Assembly (NCBI RefSeq): GCF_010977555.1 | Contig: NZ_CP048815.1 | Location: 4,890,501 to 4,954,500 of the forward strand | Reading direction: 5' to 3' | Origin: Caulobacter rhizosphaerae | GTDB lineage: Bacteria; Pseudomonadota; Alphaproteobacteria; Caulobacterales; Caulobacteraceae | DNA length: 64,000 bases | Shown: one piece after another, positions 18,946 through 26,279 of the stretch | How the letters are laid out: every line of letters starts with the position of its first letter | Numbering within the stretch: the stretch's first letter is position 1 | Notes under the pieces: model-generated | The model's input: only the letters and a program-made list of their open reading frames with translations | The model's database searches: none | Told to the model about the DNA's origin: nothing | Program-made: the position numbers and the translations under genes

Positions 18946-20643
18946 GTGGGTCAGATGCAGTCCATCCGAACGGTCGTCCTGGCGCTTGTGCTGATGCTGG
19001 CGCCCGTGGCGGCGCAGGCGTGCTCCCCCGTCCCAGGCTACATACGCCCCAGCAATTTCGAACTGGTCCAGATCGCCGACGCCATCGTTGTCGCCAGGCC
19101 GATCAGCGAAAGGGGCGGCGCAATCGAGAGCCGGGTGCGGTTTCGGGTCGAGCAGGTCCTCAAGGGCCAGGCGGCTCCCGAGATCGAAGTTCCCTGGTTC
19201 CGGCTGGGCCGCGCCTTTCCAAGCGACCCCGGCGTCCTGGCCTTCTCGCATCCCGAGGGCCACGCCGGCTCATGCAACCGGACGACGCTCAGCACCAAGG
19301 CGTCCTACATCCTGTTCCTGGCCAAGACGGCCGACGGATATGCCCAGCTGGGCTTCCCGTTCTCCCGCGTCAGCGAGGACTATGCCGGTGAGGGCGCCCT
19401 ATGGACCCGCACGATCCGCACCTATCTGAAAATCCAGAGCGCCGCGGCGCCCATGGCCCAGTTGACCGAACTCGACGCCTTGCGCGCGGCGATCGCGGCC
19501 CAGCCGAGCCGGACGCGTGACGAGGCCGCGCTGGCCCAGGACATCGCCGACCACCTGGGCTCCATCTCGCCGTGGAAACCGACCGAGTTCCTGATGGAAG
19601 CCTATGCCGGCCACGCCGCCGGGCGGCCGCCGCGCTATCCGCCACGGCGGGCGGCGTTCGATGAGGAGCAGTCGGAAGCCCAGGCCATGACCGGCGCGAT
19701 GATGAGCCTCCTGGGCGTCGAACCGCCCGCGCCTCGGCCCGATCCCTTCAAGGATCGCCTGATCGCCGTTCTCCTGGCCGGCGATCACCCTGGCGCCATG
19801 CCGCTGTTCGAACCCTTCGCCCGGCCCGAGGCTTCCCCGGCCGATCTGGCGCTGGCCATCCGGTTCTTCGCCAAGAACGGGCGTCTGCGGGAAGCCTACC
19901 AGCTCATCGAAACGCGCGTCGCGCCCCTGATGACGACGGCGTCGCGGGAAGACTTCTTCACCTTGGCCTGGGCTGTCAGTGAAGCCTTGCAGGATCCGCT
20001 CGACGGCGAGGGGCGGCCGCGCTGGCGCGACGACGCCTATTCGGCGGCTCGCTGGCCGCGCCTGGCCCTCGAACTCACGAAGTTGTCGCAACGAAGATTC
20101 GACGAAGATCTGCGGTTCGAGGAGTCGCTGAAATCTCTGCTGACCGGAGACTATCGCGCCGATCCCGCCCTGACCCTGACGCTCTCGGGCCGAGACCAGG
20201 CCATCAGCGACTGGGCGGACCAGGAACTGGCGAAGCGCGAGAACCTCGCGGCGTCGGCCGGCCAAGGGCCGGAAGCCCCCCTCCTGTTGCCGCTGAGGAT
20301 CCGGCTGCGATGGGAGGGCGTCGGCGGCGACGACATCGCCCCGCTGGCCGCCGTCTTCTGCCAGGGTCCCGTCCAGCGTCGCATGCTCTTCGAGGCCTGG
20401 GGCGAATTCGGCGGCTGGATGAGCGACAAGGCCCTGCTCCGCCTGGCCGCATCGCCGGCCATGGAGGCGGGAGACCGTCAGGCGCTGGCGGCGGCGCTAC
20501 CGGCCTGGGACAAGCGCTACGCCGCCCAGATGGGCGAAAGTCGTGTCACCGGCGACCCGACGATGCAGAAGCTCGCCCAAGGCCTGCCGATCACCGCGAG
20601 GGACATCAAGCCGCGAAAGCCGGTGTCGTGTCCGCGGCCCTGA
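18946..20643 (+). CDS. Large secreted protein of unknown function
   Basis: About 565 residues. The signal peptide 'MQSIRTVVLALVLMLAPVAAQA' is followed by CSPVPGYIRPSNFELVQIADAIVVARPI; the Cys directly after AQA could be a lipidation or disulfide site. I placed the start at GTG 18946 because GAAGGGG lies 6 nt upstream; ATG 18955, three codons later, is the alternative. The first 130 residues look like a small beta domain ('FRVEQVLKGQAAPEIEVPWFRLG', 'KASYILFLAKTADGY'). The rest is helical with tandem short helices. No family is recognised. Confidence 0.75.
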   Translation: MGQMQSIRTVVLALVLMLAPVAAQACSPVPGYIRPSNFELVQIADAIVVARPISERGGAIESRVRFRVEQVLKGQAAPEIEVPWFRLGRAFPSDPGVLAFSHPEGHAGSCNRTTLSTKASYILFLAKTADGYAQLGFPFSRVSEDYAGEGALWTRTIRTYLKIQSAAAPMAQLTELDALRAAIAAQPSRTRDEAALAQDIADHLGSISPWKPTEFLMEAYAGHAAGRPPRYPPRRAAFDEEQSEAQAMTGAMMSLLGVEPPAPRPDPFKDRLIAVLLAGDHPGAMPLFEPFARPEASPADLALAIRFFAKNGRLREAYQLIETRVAPLMTTASREDFFTLAWAVSEALQDPLDGEGRPRWRDDAYSAARWPRLALELTKLSQRRFDEDLRFEESLKSLLTGDYRADPALTLTLSGRDQAISDWADQELAKRENLAASAGQGPEAPLLLPLRIRLRWEGVGGDDIAPLAAVFCQGPVQRRMLFEAWGEFGGWMSDKALLRLAASPAMEAGDRQALAAALPAWDKRYAAQMGESRVTGDPTMQKLAQGLPITARDIKPRKPVSCPRP

Positions 20644-20659
20644 CCTCTTTGAGCCGATC

Positions 20660-21481
20660 TCAGACCTGCGGCACCGTCTCCTTCAGCCTTCCCCCCACGC
20701 GGATCGGCTCGACCCGAACCGCCAGGCCGGTGCGGTCGTCGGTCTCGACGAACACGCCGCAGACCGTGGCCGGGCCGCTGGCGGGCGTATAGCGGCCGCC
20801 GCTGATCTTGGTGGTGAAGCGCCGCAGGGGCTCTTCCTTCTGGTTGCCGATCACGCTGTCATAGTCGGCGCAGGCCCCGGCGTCGGTCTGGTAGGCGGTG
20901 CCGCCCGGCAGGATCTGGGCGTCGGCGGTCGGGACGTGGGTGTGGGTGCCCACCACCAGCGAGGCGCGACCGTCGCAATAGTGGCCCATGGCCATCTTCT
21001 CGGACGTGGCCTCGCAGTGCATGTCGACCACCACCGCGTCGGCCACCTGGCCCAGCGGGGCCTTGTCCAGCTCGCGGTCGGCGGCGGCGAACGGGTCGTC
21101 CATGGCGTCCATGTGCACCCGGCCCAGCAGGTTGATCACCATGATCGTCCGGCCGCCCTCGGTCTGGAACAGGTGGCTGCCCTTGCCCGGGGCGTCCGAC
21201 AGGATCGGATAGTTGGCCGGCCGGATCAGGCGCGGCTCGCGCACGATGTAGGTCAGGGCCTCGCGCTGGTCCCAGCTGTGGTTGCCCAGGGTCAGGCAGT
21301 CGGCCCCGGCCTCGAACAGCTCGCGCGCGGTGTTCTCGGTGATGCCGAAGCCGGCGGCGGCGTTCTCGGCGTTGATGATCACGAACTCCAGCTGGAGTTG
21401 GCGACGCAGGGCGGGAAGGTGGTCGGCCAGGCCGTCGCGGCCCGACTTGCCCACGACGTCGCCGAAGAAAGCAAAGCGCAT
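20660..21481 (-). CDS. ymdB: YmdB-family metallophosphoesterase
   Basis: A calcineurin-like phosphoesterase of the TIGR00282/YmdB family; the Bacillus member hydrolyses 2',3'- and 3',5'-cyclic nucleotides. Metal-binding blocks are visible: 'FFGDVVGKSGRDGL' (GDVVG), 'VIINAENAAAGFG' (NAEN), 'LTLGNHSWD' (GNHxWD), 'VVDMHCEATSEKMA' and 'VVGTHTHVPTADAQIL' (GTHTHxPTAD). 273 residues, normal length. It lies 5 bp downstream of fthC on the same strand, a common alphaproteobacterial pair. Confidence 0.95.
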   Translation of the reverse strand: MRFAFFGDVVGKSGRDGLADHLPALRRQLQLEFVIINAENAAAGFGITENTARELFEAGADCLTLGNHSWDQREALTYIVREPRLIRPANYPILSDAPGKGSHLFQTEGGRTIMVINLLGRVHMDAMDDPFAAADRELDKAPLGQVADAVVVDMHCEATSEKMAMGHYCDGRASLVVGTHTHVPTADAQILPGGTAYQTDAGACADYDSVIGNQKEEPLRRFTTKISGGRYTPASGPATVCGVFVETDDRTGLAVRVEPIRVGGRLKETVPQV

Positions 21482-21486
21482 GAATC

Positions 21487-22101
21487 TCAGTCCTCTTGGA
21501 CGGCGATATACTCGCTTTCCGTCAGGATGGCGTCCAATCGTTGGTCGTGCGGTTCATCGGGCAGGCCGTGTGTCTCCTGGCCCACATAGGCCAGGCCCAA
21601 CACGAAGACGCTCTTGCGGGCGCGCAGGGCCGCCAGCGCCCGGTCGTAATAGCCGCCGCCCTGGCCCAGCCGCCGTCCCTGGCGGTCGAAGGCCAGCAGC
21701 GGCGTGACCACCAGGTCGGGCTCGACGATCGGCTGCCCGGGGGGCGGGGCGACCAGGCCGATGGCGTCGCGCGCCAGGACCTCGCCGGGAGTCCAGCGCC
21801 GATAGACCATATGGCCGCCGGGCTGTTCGGGGCCGACGCCCTCCACGCTGGGCAGGGCCAGGGTCCAGCCGGCGCTCGCCAGCCAGTCGGCCAGGGGCAG
21901 GGCCGAAAGCTCCGAGCCCAGGCCGTGATAGACGGCCGCGACCCGGCCGCGCGGATTGGGGAAGCGCTGCGTCAGCGGCCCCCGGGCCACCTCGACGACC
22001 GCACGGTCGGCCTCGGGATGCTCGCGGGCCAGGTCCTTGCGGCGGTTCCGGACGAACAATCGCAGGGCGGTCTTGGCGGCGGCGGGATCGGCGATCGTCA
22101 T
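21487..22101 (-). CDS. fthC: 5-formyltetrahydrofolate cyclo-ligase
   Basis: Converts 5-formyl-THF to 5,10-methenyl-THF with ATP in one-carbon metabolism. The family blocks are 'VAAVYHGLGSELSALPLADWL' (substrate site), 'EVLARDAIGLVAPPPG' and the C-terminal 'DLVVTPLLAFDRQGRRLGQGGGYYDRAL' (the GxGGGYYDR loop). ATG 22101 gives 204 residues; AAGGG is 5 nt upstream now. The IS110 element begins about 8 bp upstream of the start codon. With the element removed, the upstream sequence reads TGAGGGCTTC before the ATG, with the stop codon of the TIR-like gene overlapping the Shine-Dalgarno. Confidence 0.95.
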   Translation of the reverse strand: MTIADPAAAKTALRLFVRNRRKDLAREHPEADRAVVEVARGPLTQRFPNPRGRVAAVYHGLGSELSALPLADWLASAGWTLALPSVEGVGPEQPGGHMVYRRWTPGEVLARDAIGLVAPPPGQPIVEPDLVVTPLLAFDRQGRRLGQGGGYYDRALAALRARKSVFVLGLAYVGQETHGLPDEPHDQRLDAILTESEYIAVQED

Positions 22102-22151
22102 GAAGCCCTTGTCTGTTGGAGAAGCGGTAAGCTGCTGGTGTCTTCCGGGAC

Positions 22152-22294
22152 GTCCGCCTGGTGTTCTCAGCACCAGGCGGACCGCCGGCGGAGGGACCGA
22201 TAACCCCTGAGCGTTTTGGCGCTGCGGGTGAGCCTGGTCGCCGCTGGCATATCCATGACCCGGATGGTTGCAGGGACGTATGGGTCCGGAGCCA
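22152..22294 (+). ncRNA. Candidate bridge RNA of the IS110 element
   Basis: Three hairpins lie directly before the recombinase gene. The first is a perfect 12-bp stem (22152-22163 / 22171-22182, GTCCGCCTGGTG) with a 7-nt loop. Hairpin 2 has stem GACC (22195-22198) / GGTC (22236-22239), an inner stem AGCG / CGCT, and a large internal loop whose right strand holds GGGTGAGC (22226-22233). Hairpin 3 has GGC...GCC, TCC / GGA and GACCC (22257-22261) / GGGTC (22282-22286), and a 20-nt loop holding ATGGTTGC (22264-22271). IS110 bridge RNAs have a 5' stem-loop plus a target-binding and a donor-binding loop. GGGTGAGC pairs with the right target flank and AACCCCT (22202-22208) matches the left flank AAGCCCT in 6 of 7 positions. 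Exact RNA ends unknown. Confidence 0.7.
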
Positions 22295-22308
22295 CAAGGA
22301 TGGGATCG

Positions 22309-23256
22309 ATGGATAGGAACAAGTCTAGCACAACGATCGCCGGGATCGATGTGGGCAAGCGCCAGTTGGATGCGGCCGTGCTCGGCAGGGCCGAGCAGCA
22401 TCGGGTGGCCAACGACGCAGCGGGCTGGGAAGGGCTGATCGCCTGGCTGGCGGAACGCGGCGTCAGACGCGTGGGGCTGGAGGCGACGGCGGGCTACGAG
22501 CGCGGCGTGCGGGCCAGACTTGAGGCGGCGGGGCTGGAGGTGGTGGTGCACCAGCCGCTGGAGGTGAAGCTGTTCGCGCGCCTCAAGCGGCGGCGGGCCA
22601 AGACCGACCGGCTGGATGCGGCGCTGATCGCGGCGGCGACGGCGCAGGTGGACACGGTGCGGGCGGCCCAGGACCCGCGCCTGGCCCATCTGGCCGAACG
22701 CCTGACGGCCTACGAGCAGATCAGCGACCAGGCCGCCCAGCTGAAGACCTTCATGGAGCATGTGACCCTGCCCGATCTGGCCGCCAGCCTGGGCGAGCAG
22801 ATCCAGAGCCTGGCGCGGCTGAAGGCCCGGCTGGCGCGCGAGATCCTGGCCGCGCTCAAGGCCTGGCCCGACCTTCTGGCCCGCTGGACGCTGCTGCGGT
22901 CTCTGCCAGGTGTCGGGCCGCTGGTGGCCGCCAGCCTGGTGATCCGCATGCCCGAGCTGGGCGCCCTCAAGCGCGGCCAGCCCGCCAGCCTGCTGGGCGT
23001 GGCTCCCTTCGACCTCCAGTCGGGCCAATGGAAGGGCCAGAGCTTCATCGGCGGCGGTCGAAGCCGACCTCGCCGCATGCTCTATCTGGCCGCCATCGTC
23101 GCCAAGCGCTTCGATGCCGCCTTCAAGATCTTCGCCGATCGCCTCCTGGCCGCCGGCAAACCGCCCAAGGTCGCCATCGTCGCCGTCATGCGAAAACTCG
23201 TCGAAGCCGCAAACCTCGTCCTCAAGCGACAGCAGCCCTGGGTTCGCCACGCCTGA
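22309..23256 (+). CDS. IS110-family recombinase (transposase)
   Basis: 315 residues from ATG 22309, with AAGGA 8 nt upstream (an ATG at 22300 is possible). The RuvC-like N-terminal DEDD site is complete: Asp14 in GIDVGK, Glu58 in GLEATAGYE, Asp100 and Asp103 in KTDRLDA. The C-terminal Transposase_20 domain is present ('LLRSLPGVGPLVAASLVIRMPELG' and 'GQWKGQSFIGGGRSRPRRMLYLAA', which holds candidate catalytic serines). In IS110 enzymes these two halves form a composite active site guided by a bridge RNA. The frame is intact, so the element may be active. Confidence 0.95.
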   Translation: MDRNKSSTTIAGIDVGKRQLDAAVLGRAEQHRVANDAAGWEGLIAWLAERGVRRVGLEATAGYERGVRARLEAAGLEVVVHQPLEVKLFARLKRRRAKTDRLDAALIAAATAQVDTVRAAQDPRLAHLAERLTAYEQISDQAAQLKTFMEHVTLPDLAASLGEQIQSLARLKARLAREILAALKAWPDLLARWTLLRSLPGVGPLVAASLVIRMPELGALKRGQPASLLGVAPFDLQSGQWKGQSFIGGGRSRPRRMLYLAAIVAKRFDAAFKIFADRLLAAGKPPKVAIVAVMRKLVEAANLVLKRQQPWVRHA

Positions 23257-23269
23257 TCAACATGGTTGC

Positions 23270-23923
23270 TCACCCAATCAGTTCGCAATCAGCGCGAAAC
23301 TGGACCCAGGCATGGATGGCGTACACAAAATCGCTGTGCGTTAGCGTCCCGGGATCGAGCCGGCGAGGAGACAGCAGGGTTGCGAGTTCGGCGTAGAAAA
23401 GTTGGTAGTCCTCGCGCATCGCGCCGGCGCCGGGCAAGGGCGGCGCATCGCGGGCGCGGTGGTCAGAAAGCCAGTCGCGAACACAGCGGATCGCCTCGTC
23501 CGGATCATTGTCGTGCGACTCGATGTCCTGGCCGCTGATATCCGAAAGGGCGGCGTCGTAGCGATGGCGATCGGCGTCCAGGATCAACGCGCGCTTGCGG
23601 CGATGACGCGGCTCGCCGAGCAATCGGGCGCCGAGGTGAAGCCCAAGCTCCATCGGCATGTTGAACCGAGGCAGAGCGCCCCGTTCGACCTCCACCCGCG
23701 ACAGGTCGTGTATGCCCCAGTCACACTCGCCGATCATCCGGGCGATCTTGTCGATGCGGACCTCGGCGCCGTCGGTGGAATCCAGCGCGCAACGGGGATG
23801 ATAGCCTGACAAGACGATCGTGAAGACCATCGCCCGGAAGATCGGCTGGAAGTCGCTATCGAACGGGCAGTTTATGAAGACGGATCGGGCCGCCGGAAAC
23901 CTAACCCTTGGACGCGGCGTCAC
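23270..23923 (-). CDS. TIR/deoxyribosyltransferase-like protein, possible defence effector
   Basis: 217 residues from GTG 23923, the only start codon in the frame after the upstream gene. The N-terminal half looks like a TIR-like/nucleoside-deoxyribosyltransferase fold: 'SVFINCPFDSDFQPIFRAMVF' (about 14-34), 'SGYHPRCALDSTDGAEVRIDKIARMIGECDWGIHDLSR' (39-76), and 'LPRFNMPMELGLHLGA' (84-99), whose Glu92 sits where TIR NADases and deoxyribosyltransferases carry their catalytic Glu. The C-terminal helical part ends '...DFVYAIHAWVQFRADCELIG'. A 63-aa gene precedes it and overlaps by 23 bp. The IS110 element abuts its stop codon but leaves it intact. Function is inferred from fold-like motifs only. 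Confidence 0.6.
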   Translation of the reverse strand: MTPRPRVRFPAARSVFINCPFDSDFQPIFRAMVFTIVLSGYHPRCALDSTDGAEVRIDKIARMIGECDWGIHDLSRVEVERGALPRFNMPMELGLHLGARLLGEPRHRRKRALILDADRHRYDAALSDISGQDIESHDNDPDEAIRCVRDWLSDHRARDAPPLPGAGAMREDYQLFYAELATLLSPRRLDPGTLTHSDFVYAIHAWVQFRADCELIG

Positions 23924-24092
23924 GCGTCGTATCGTTCATTGTCCGGAAGCCTTCCCGGATGGCCTCGGCGATCGCGGAACGTTTTCCGACCATGGGCTGG
24001 ATCGTGATCCCCCGATACACGACAGCGCGATCCTGCCGGCTGACGTCAGCCTTCGCTGGGCGGGTGGTCGATGTCTTGCGCGCAGTCGCCAT
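23901..24092 (-). CDS. Small basic partner of the TIR-like protein
   Basis: 63 residues from ATG 24092 (MATARKTSTTRPAKADVSRQ...). A basic N-terminus is followed by 'AVVYRGITIQPMVGKRSAIAEAIREGFRTM', which looks like a conserved beta-strand plus helix. It overlaps the start of the TIR-like gene by 23 bp, so the two are translationally coupled and probably function together. No characterised family is recognised; antitoxin, sensor or specificity subunit are all possible. Confidence 0.6.
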   Translation of the reverse strand: MATARKTSTTRPAKADVSRQDRAVVYRGITIQPMVGKRSAIAEAIREGFRTMNDTTRDAASKG

Positions 24093-24429
24093 GGCCGGAA
24101 TTATGGCATGAAACAGAGAGTGAACAAGTGAAGAAAGGTGGCGGCGCCGTGAAGAACCGTGAAGACGTTTCAATCCACTCGAACCTGTTAGTTACAGGTG
24201 GGCCCCGTGTTCCCGCAGCCACGGCCACGGGAGGGAACAGGTCCCGATAGAGAGATTAAGGTCCCTGGGAATAGAAATCTTCGACGAGGGCCACAGCTGA
24301 CCCGCCGTTGGGGAATATAGGGCGTCCGGCAGGCCGGCGCCAGCGCCGCGTTGACGCGGGCGGCTCAGAAATCCCTCCCCACGGGGAGAGGAGCTTTTCC
24401 TCGACGCCCCGACGGCGTAGCAGACCCGC
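24093..24429. other. 337-bp intergenic region, divergent promoter zone
   Basis: No gene is supported. It separates the minus-strand TIR-like module from the plus-strand ClC gene, so both promoters should be here. A tandem CCGTGAAGA repeat lies near 24150-24170, and a possible hairpin TGTTCCC...GGGAACA near 24209-24241. A family D-like CCCTCCCCACGGGGAGAGG lies near 24374-24392. A 39-codon open frame on the plus strand (from a GTG near 24128) has no support. Confidence 0.5.
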
Positions 24430-25770
24430 ATGCGAACGCCCCTCGTCGTCCTGGACCGCCAACGCAAGCTGGCCCGGCTGCGCGCCAAGCGCTCTATGCG
24501 CACCGCCGTGGTCATCGGCTCGGCCGTGGCGGGGGGCGTGGCGGCGGTCGGCTTCGCCAAGCTGTGCGACGCGGCCATGGAGGCCCATGCCTGGCTGGTG
24601 GGCCCCCGCCACTGGCTGGGACCGGTGCTGCTGCTGGTCGGCTTTCCGCTGGTCGTCTGGCTGACCCGCAAGCTCGCCCCGGCCGCCGCCGGCAGCGGCA
24701 TTCCGCAGGTGATCGCCGCCAGCGAGATCGGCCGCCGCCGCGACGAAGCCGGCAAGCCCATCCCCGACGACCGGGTGTCGCTGAAGACCGCGGCGCTCAA
24801 GGTCGCCCTGGCGGCCCTATTCCTGGTGTTCGGCGCCTCGATCGGCCGGGAGGGCCCGACCGTGCAGGTGGTCGCGGCGGTCATGGCGTTCCTGACCTCC
24901 CGTCTGCGCGGCGGCCCGCGCCGGCGCACGATCCTGATCGCCGGTGGGGCGGCGGGGGTGTCGGCCGCCTTCAACACTCCGATCGCCGGCATCGTCTTCG
25001 CGGTCGAGGAACTGGCCAAGGGCTTCGACAAGCGCGCCACCTCCGTGGTGATCCTGGCGGTCGTCTCGGCCGGGGTCGCGGCCTTCGCCCTGGGTGGGAA
25101 CTACGCCTATTTCGGCGACCTGGCCGGGTCGGCGGGCTGGAGCACCTGGCTCAGCGCGCCGCTGATCGGCGTCGGGGCCGGCCTGGCCGGCGGGCTGTTC
25201 TCGCGCCTGCTGTCGGCCTGGATGACCGGCGACAATCCCGTGCGCCGCCTGCGCGAGGCGCGGCCGCTGGGCTTCGCGGCGCTGTGCGGGCTGGCGGCGG
25301 CGACCACCGCGGCCCTGACCAAGGGGGTGGCGTACGGCGCCGGCTACGCCGAGGCCAAGAACCTGCTGCTGGGCCACTTCGCCTCGGGCTGGCGGCTGGC
25401 GGCGGGCAAGTGGATCTCGACCCTGGCGGCGGCGGTCAGCGGCGCGCCGGGCGGGATCTTCGCGCCGTCCCTGGCCACCGGCGCGGGCCTGGGCGCCCTG
25501 TTCGCCCACGTCGCGCCCTGGGCCGGCGGGCGCGAGGCGGTGACCCTGGGCATGGCCGCCTACCTGACGGGCGTCGTCCAGGCCCCGCTGACCAGCGCGG
25601 TGATCCTGATGGAGATGACCCGCGATCCGGGCCTGGTCGGACCGCTGCTGCTGGCGTGCCTGGTGGCCCGCAAGTGTTCGGAAATGCTGTGTCCCGTGCC
25701 GCTCTACCATACCCTGGCGCGGGCCTGGACCACGCCCCGCCGGCGCTCCGAGGCCGAGGCCGCGACCTAG
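24430..25770 (+). CDS. ClC-family chloride channel/antiporter
   Basis: 446 residues, ten or more hydrophobic helices. ClC selectivity motifs are present: 'AAGSGIPQV' (GSGIP, about 87-95), 'ASIGREGPTVQVVA' (GREGP with the gating Glu, about 137-150) and 'AAFNTPIAGIVFAVEELAKGF' (with the second, proton-path Glu of the antiporter branch). 'GGIFAPSLATGAGLGALFA' is the GxFxP motif. The two glutamates favour a Cl-/H+ exchanger. The stop shares bases with the stop of the convergent marR gene. Confidence 0.94.
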   Translation: MRTPLVVLDRQRKLARLRAKRSMRTAVVIGSAVAGGVAAVGFAKLCDAAMEAHAWLVGPRHWLGPVLLLVGFPLVVWLTRKLAPAAAGSGIPQVIAASEIGRRRDEAGKPIPDDRVSLKTAALKVALAALFLVFGASIGREGPTVQVVAAVMAFLTSRLRGGPRRRTILIAGGAAGVSAAFNTPIAGIVFAVEELAKGFDKRATSVVILAVVSAGVAAFALGGNYAYFGDLAGSAGWSTWLSAPLIGVGAGLAGGLFSRLLSAWMTGDNPVRRLREARPLGFAALCGLAAATTAALTKGVAYGAGYAEAKNLLLGHFASGWRLAAGKWISTLAAAVSGAPGGIFAPSLATGAGLGALFAHVAPWAGGREAVTLGMAAYLTGVVQAPLTSAVILMEMTRDPGLVGPLLLACLVARKCSEMLCPVPLYHTLARAWTTPRRRSEAEAAT

Positions 25771-26207
25771 CCCTTCACCAGCTCCCCCATCACCGCGCGC
25801 CAACCCCGCTGGGCCTCCGCTCCCGCCCGGTCGAAGGCGGCGCGCAGGTGGCGGGTCTGGGCTTCGGTGAGTTCGGCCTCCAGCTTGCGGCCCGCGGCCG
25901 TCAGGGCCAGGCGCTTGACGCGGCGGTCCTGGGTCGAGGCCTCGGCGCGGACCAAGTCCATCTCCATCAGCTGGCGCAGCGGGGCGTTCAGGGCCTGCTT
26001 GCTGACCGCCAGCAGGTCCAGCAGGCCGCGCACCGACACCTCCGGCCGGCGACCGATGAAATAGAGGATGCGGTGATGCACCCGCCCCAGCCCCCGTCGC
26101 TCCAGGATGCGGTCGGGACGGTCCGTAAAGCCGCGATAGGCGAAATAGAATTGCTCGATCGCGGCGTGCAGATCGCCCGCTGGGGCAGGATCATCCAGGT
26201 CAACCAT
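25767..26207 (-). CDS. MarR-family transcriptional regulator
   Basis: 146 residues with a winged-helix MarR fold: 'LGRVHHRILYFIGRRPEVSVRGLLDLLAVSKQALNAPLRQLMEMDLVRAEASTQDRRVKRLALTAAGRKLEAEL' spans the HTH (about 55-85) and wing (about 88-100, DRRVKRL). The 'HHRILYFIGRRP' start is typical of the regulator subfamily sitting next to aminotransferases. It is divergent from the aminotransferase gene over a 72-bp intergenic with a dyad, so it likely represses itself and that gene. It is unlikely to be OhrR: no clear N-terminal redox Cys. Confidence 0.92.
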   Translation of the reverse strand: MVDLDDPAPAGDLHAAIEQFYFAYRGFTDRPDRILERRGLGRVHHRILYFIGRRPEVSVRGLLDLLAVSKQALNAPLRQLMEMDLVRAEASTQDRRVKRLALTAAGRKLEAELTEAQTRHLRAAFDRAGAEAQRGWRAVMGELVKG

Positions 26208-26208
26208 A

Positions 26209-26251
26209 TTGACACAATAGGGCCGACGCGCTCATCGTGTCGATAGGTCAA
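26209..26251. promoter_or_regulatory. Dyad between marR and the aminotransferase gene
   Basis: TTGAC (26209-26213) and GTCAA (26247-26251) form the ends of a wide dyad. Within it, ACACAATAG and ATCGTGTCGATAG carry further half-site-like pieces. It lies directly upstream of marR and 28 bp upstream of the aminotransferase ATG, so it could be a MarR operator overlapping both promoters. Confidence 0.4.
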
Positions 26252-26279
26252 GATCATTGACGCGGTTGAGAGGTGAGCC

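Larger units (their letters stand above)
22110..23270 (+). mobile_element. IS110-family insertion sequence (about 1.16 kb)
   Basis: Contains one DEDD/Transposase_20 recombinase and, upstream of it, a structured non-coding region typical of the IS110 group. The family has no terminal inverted repeats, so I set the borders from sequence logic. A CT dinucleotide occurs at 22108-22109 and at 23269-23270. ATGGTTGC just inside the right end (23262-23269) is identical to a loop in the non-coding RNA. GCTCACCC across the right border (23268-23275) is complementary to a second loop. Deleting 22110-23270 joins the stop codon of the TIR-like gene to the ribosome-binding site of fthC. Left border less certain than right. 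Confidence 0.75.

Noticed and set aside
22110..22300. A 6S RNA gene upstream of fthC
   Set aside because: fthC often follows ssrS, but the structure here reads better on the other strand as part of the IS110 element, and its loops match the element's junctions.
23270..23300. Truncation of the TIR-like gene by the IS110 insertion
   Set aside because: The core dinucleotide shared at both ends restores the same stop codon after excision, so the gene end is natural.
24128..24250. A 39-codon plus-strand frame starting with GTG (KKGGGAVKNREDV...)
   Set aside because: No Shine-Dalgarno, no conserved features, and it lies in a divergent promoter region.
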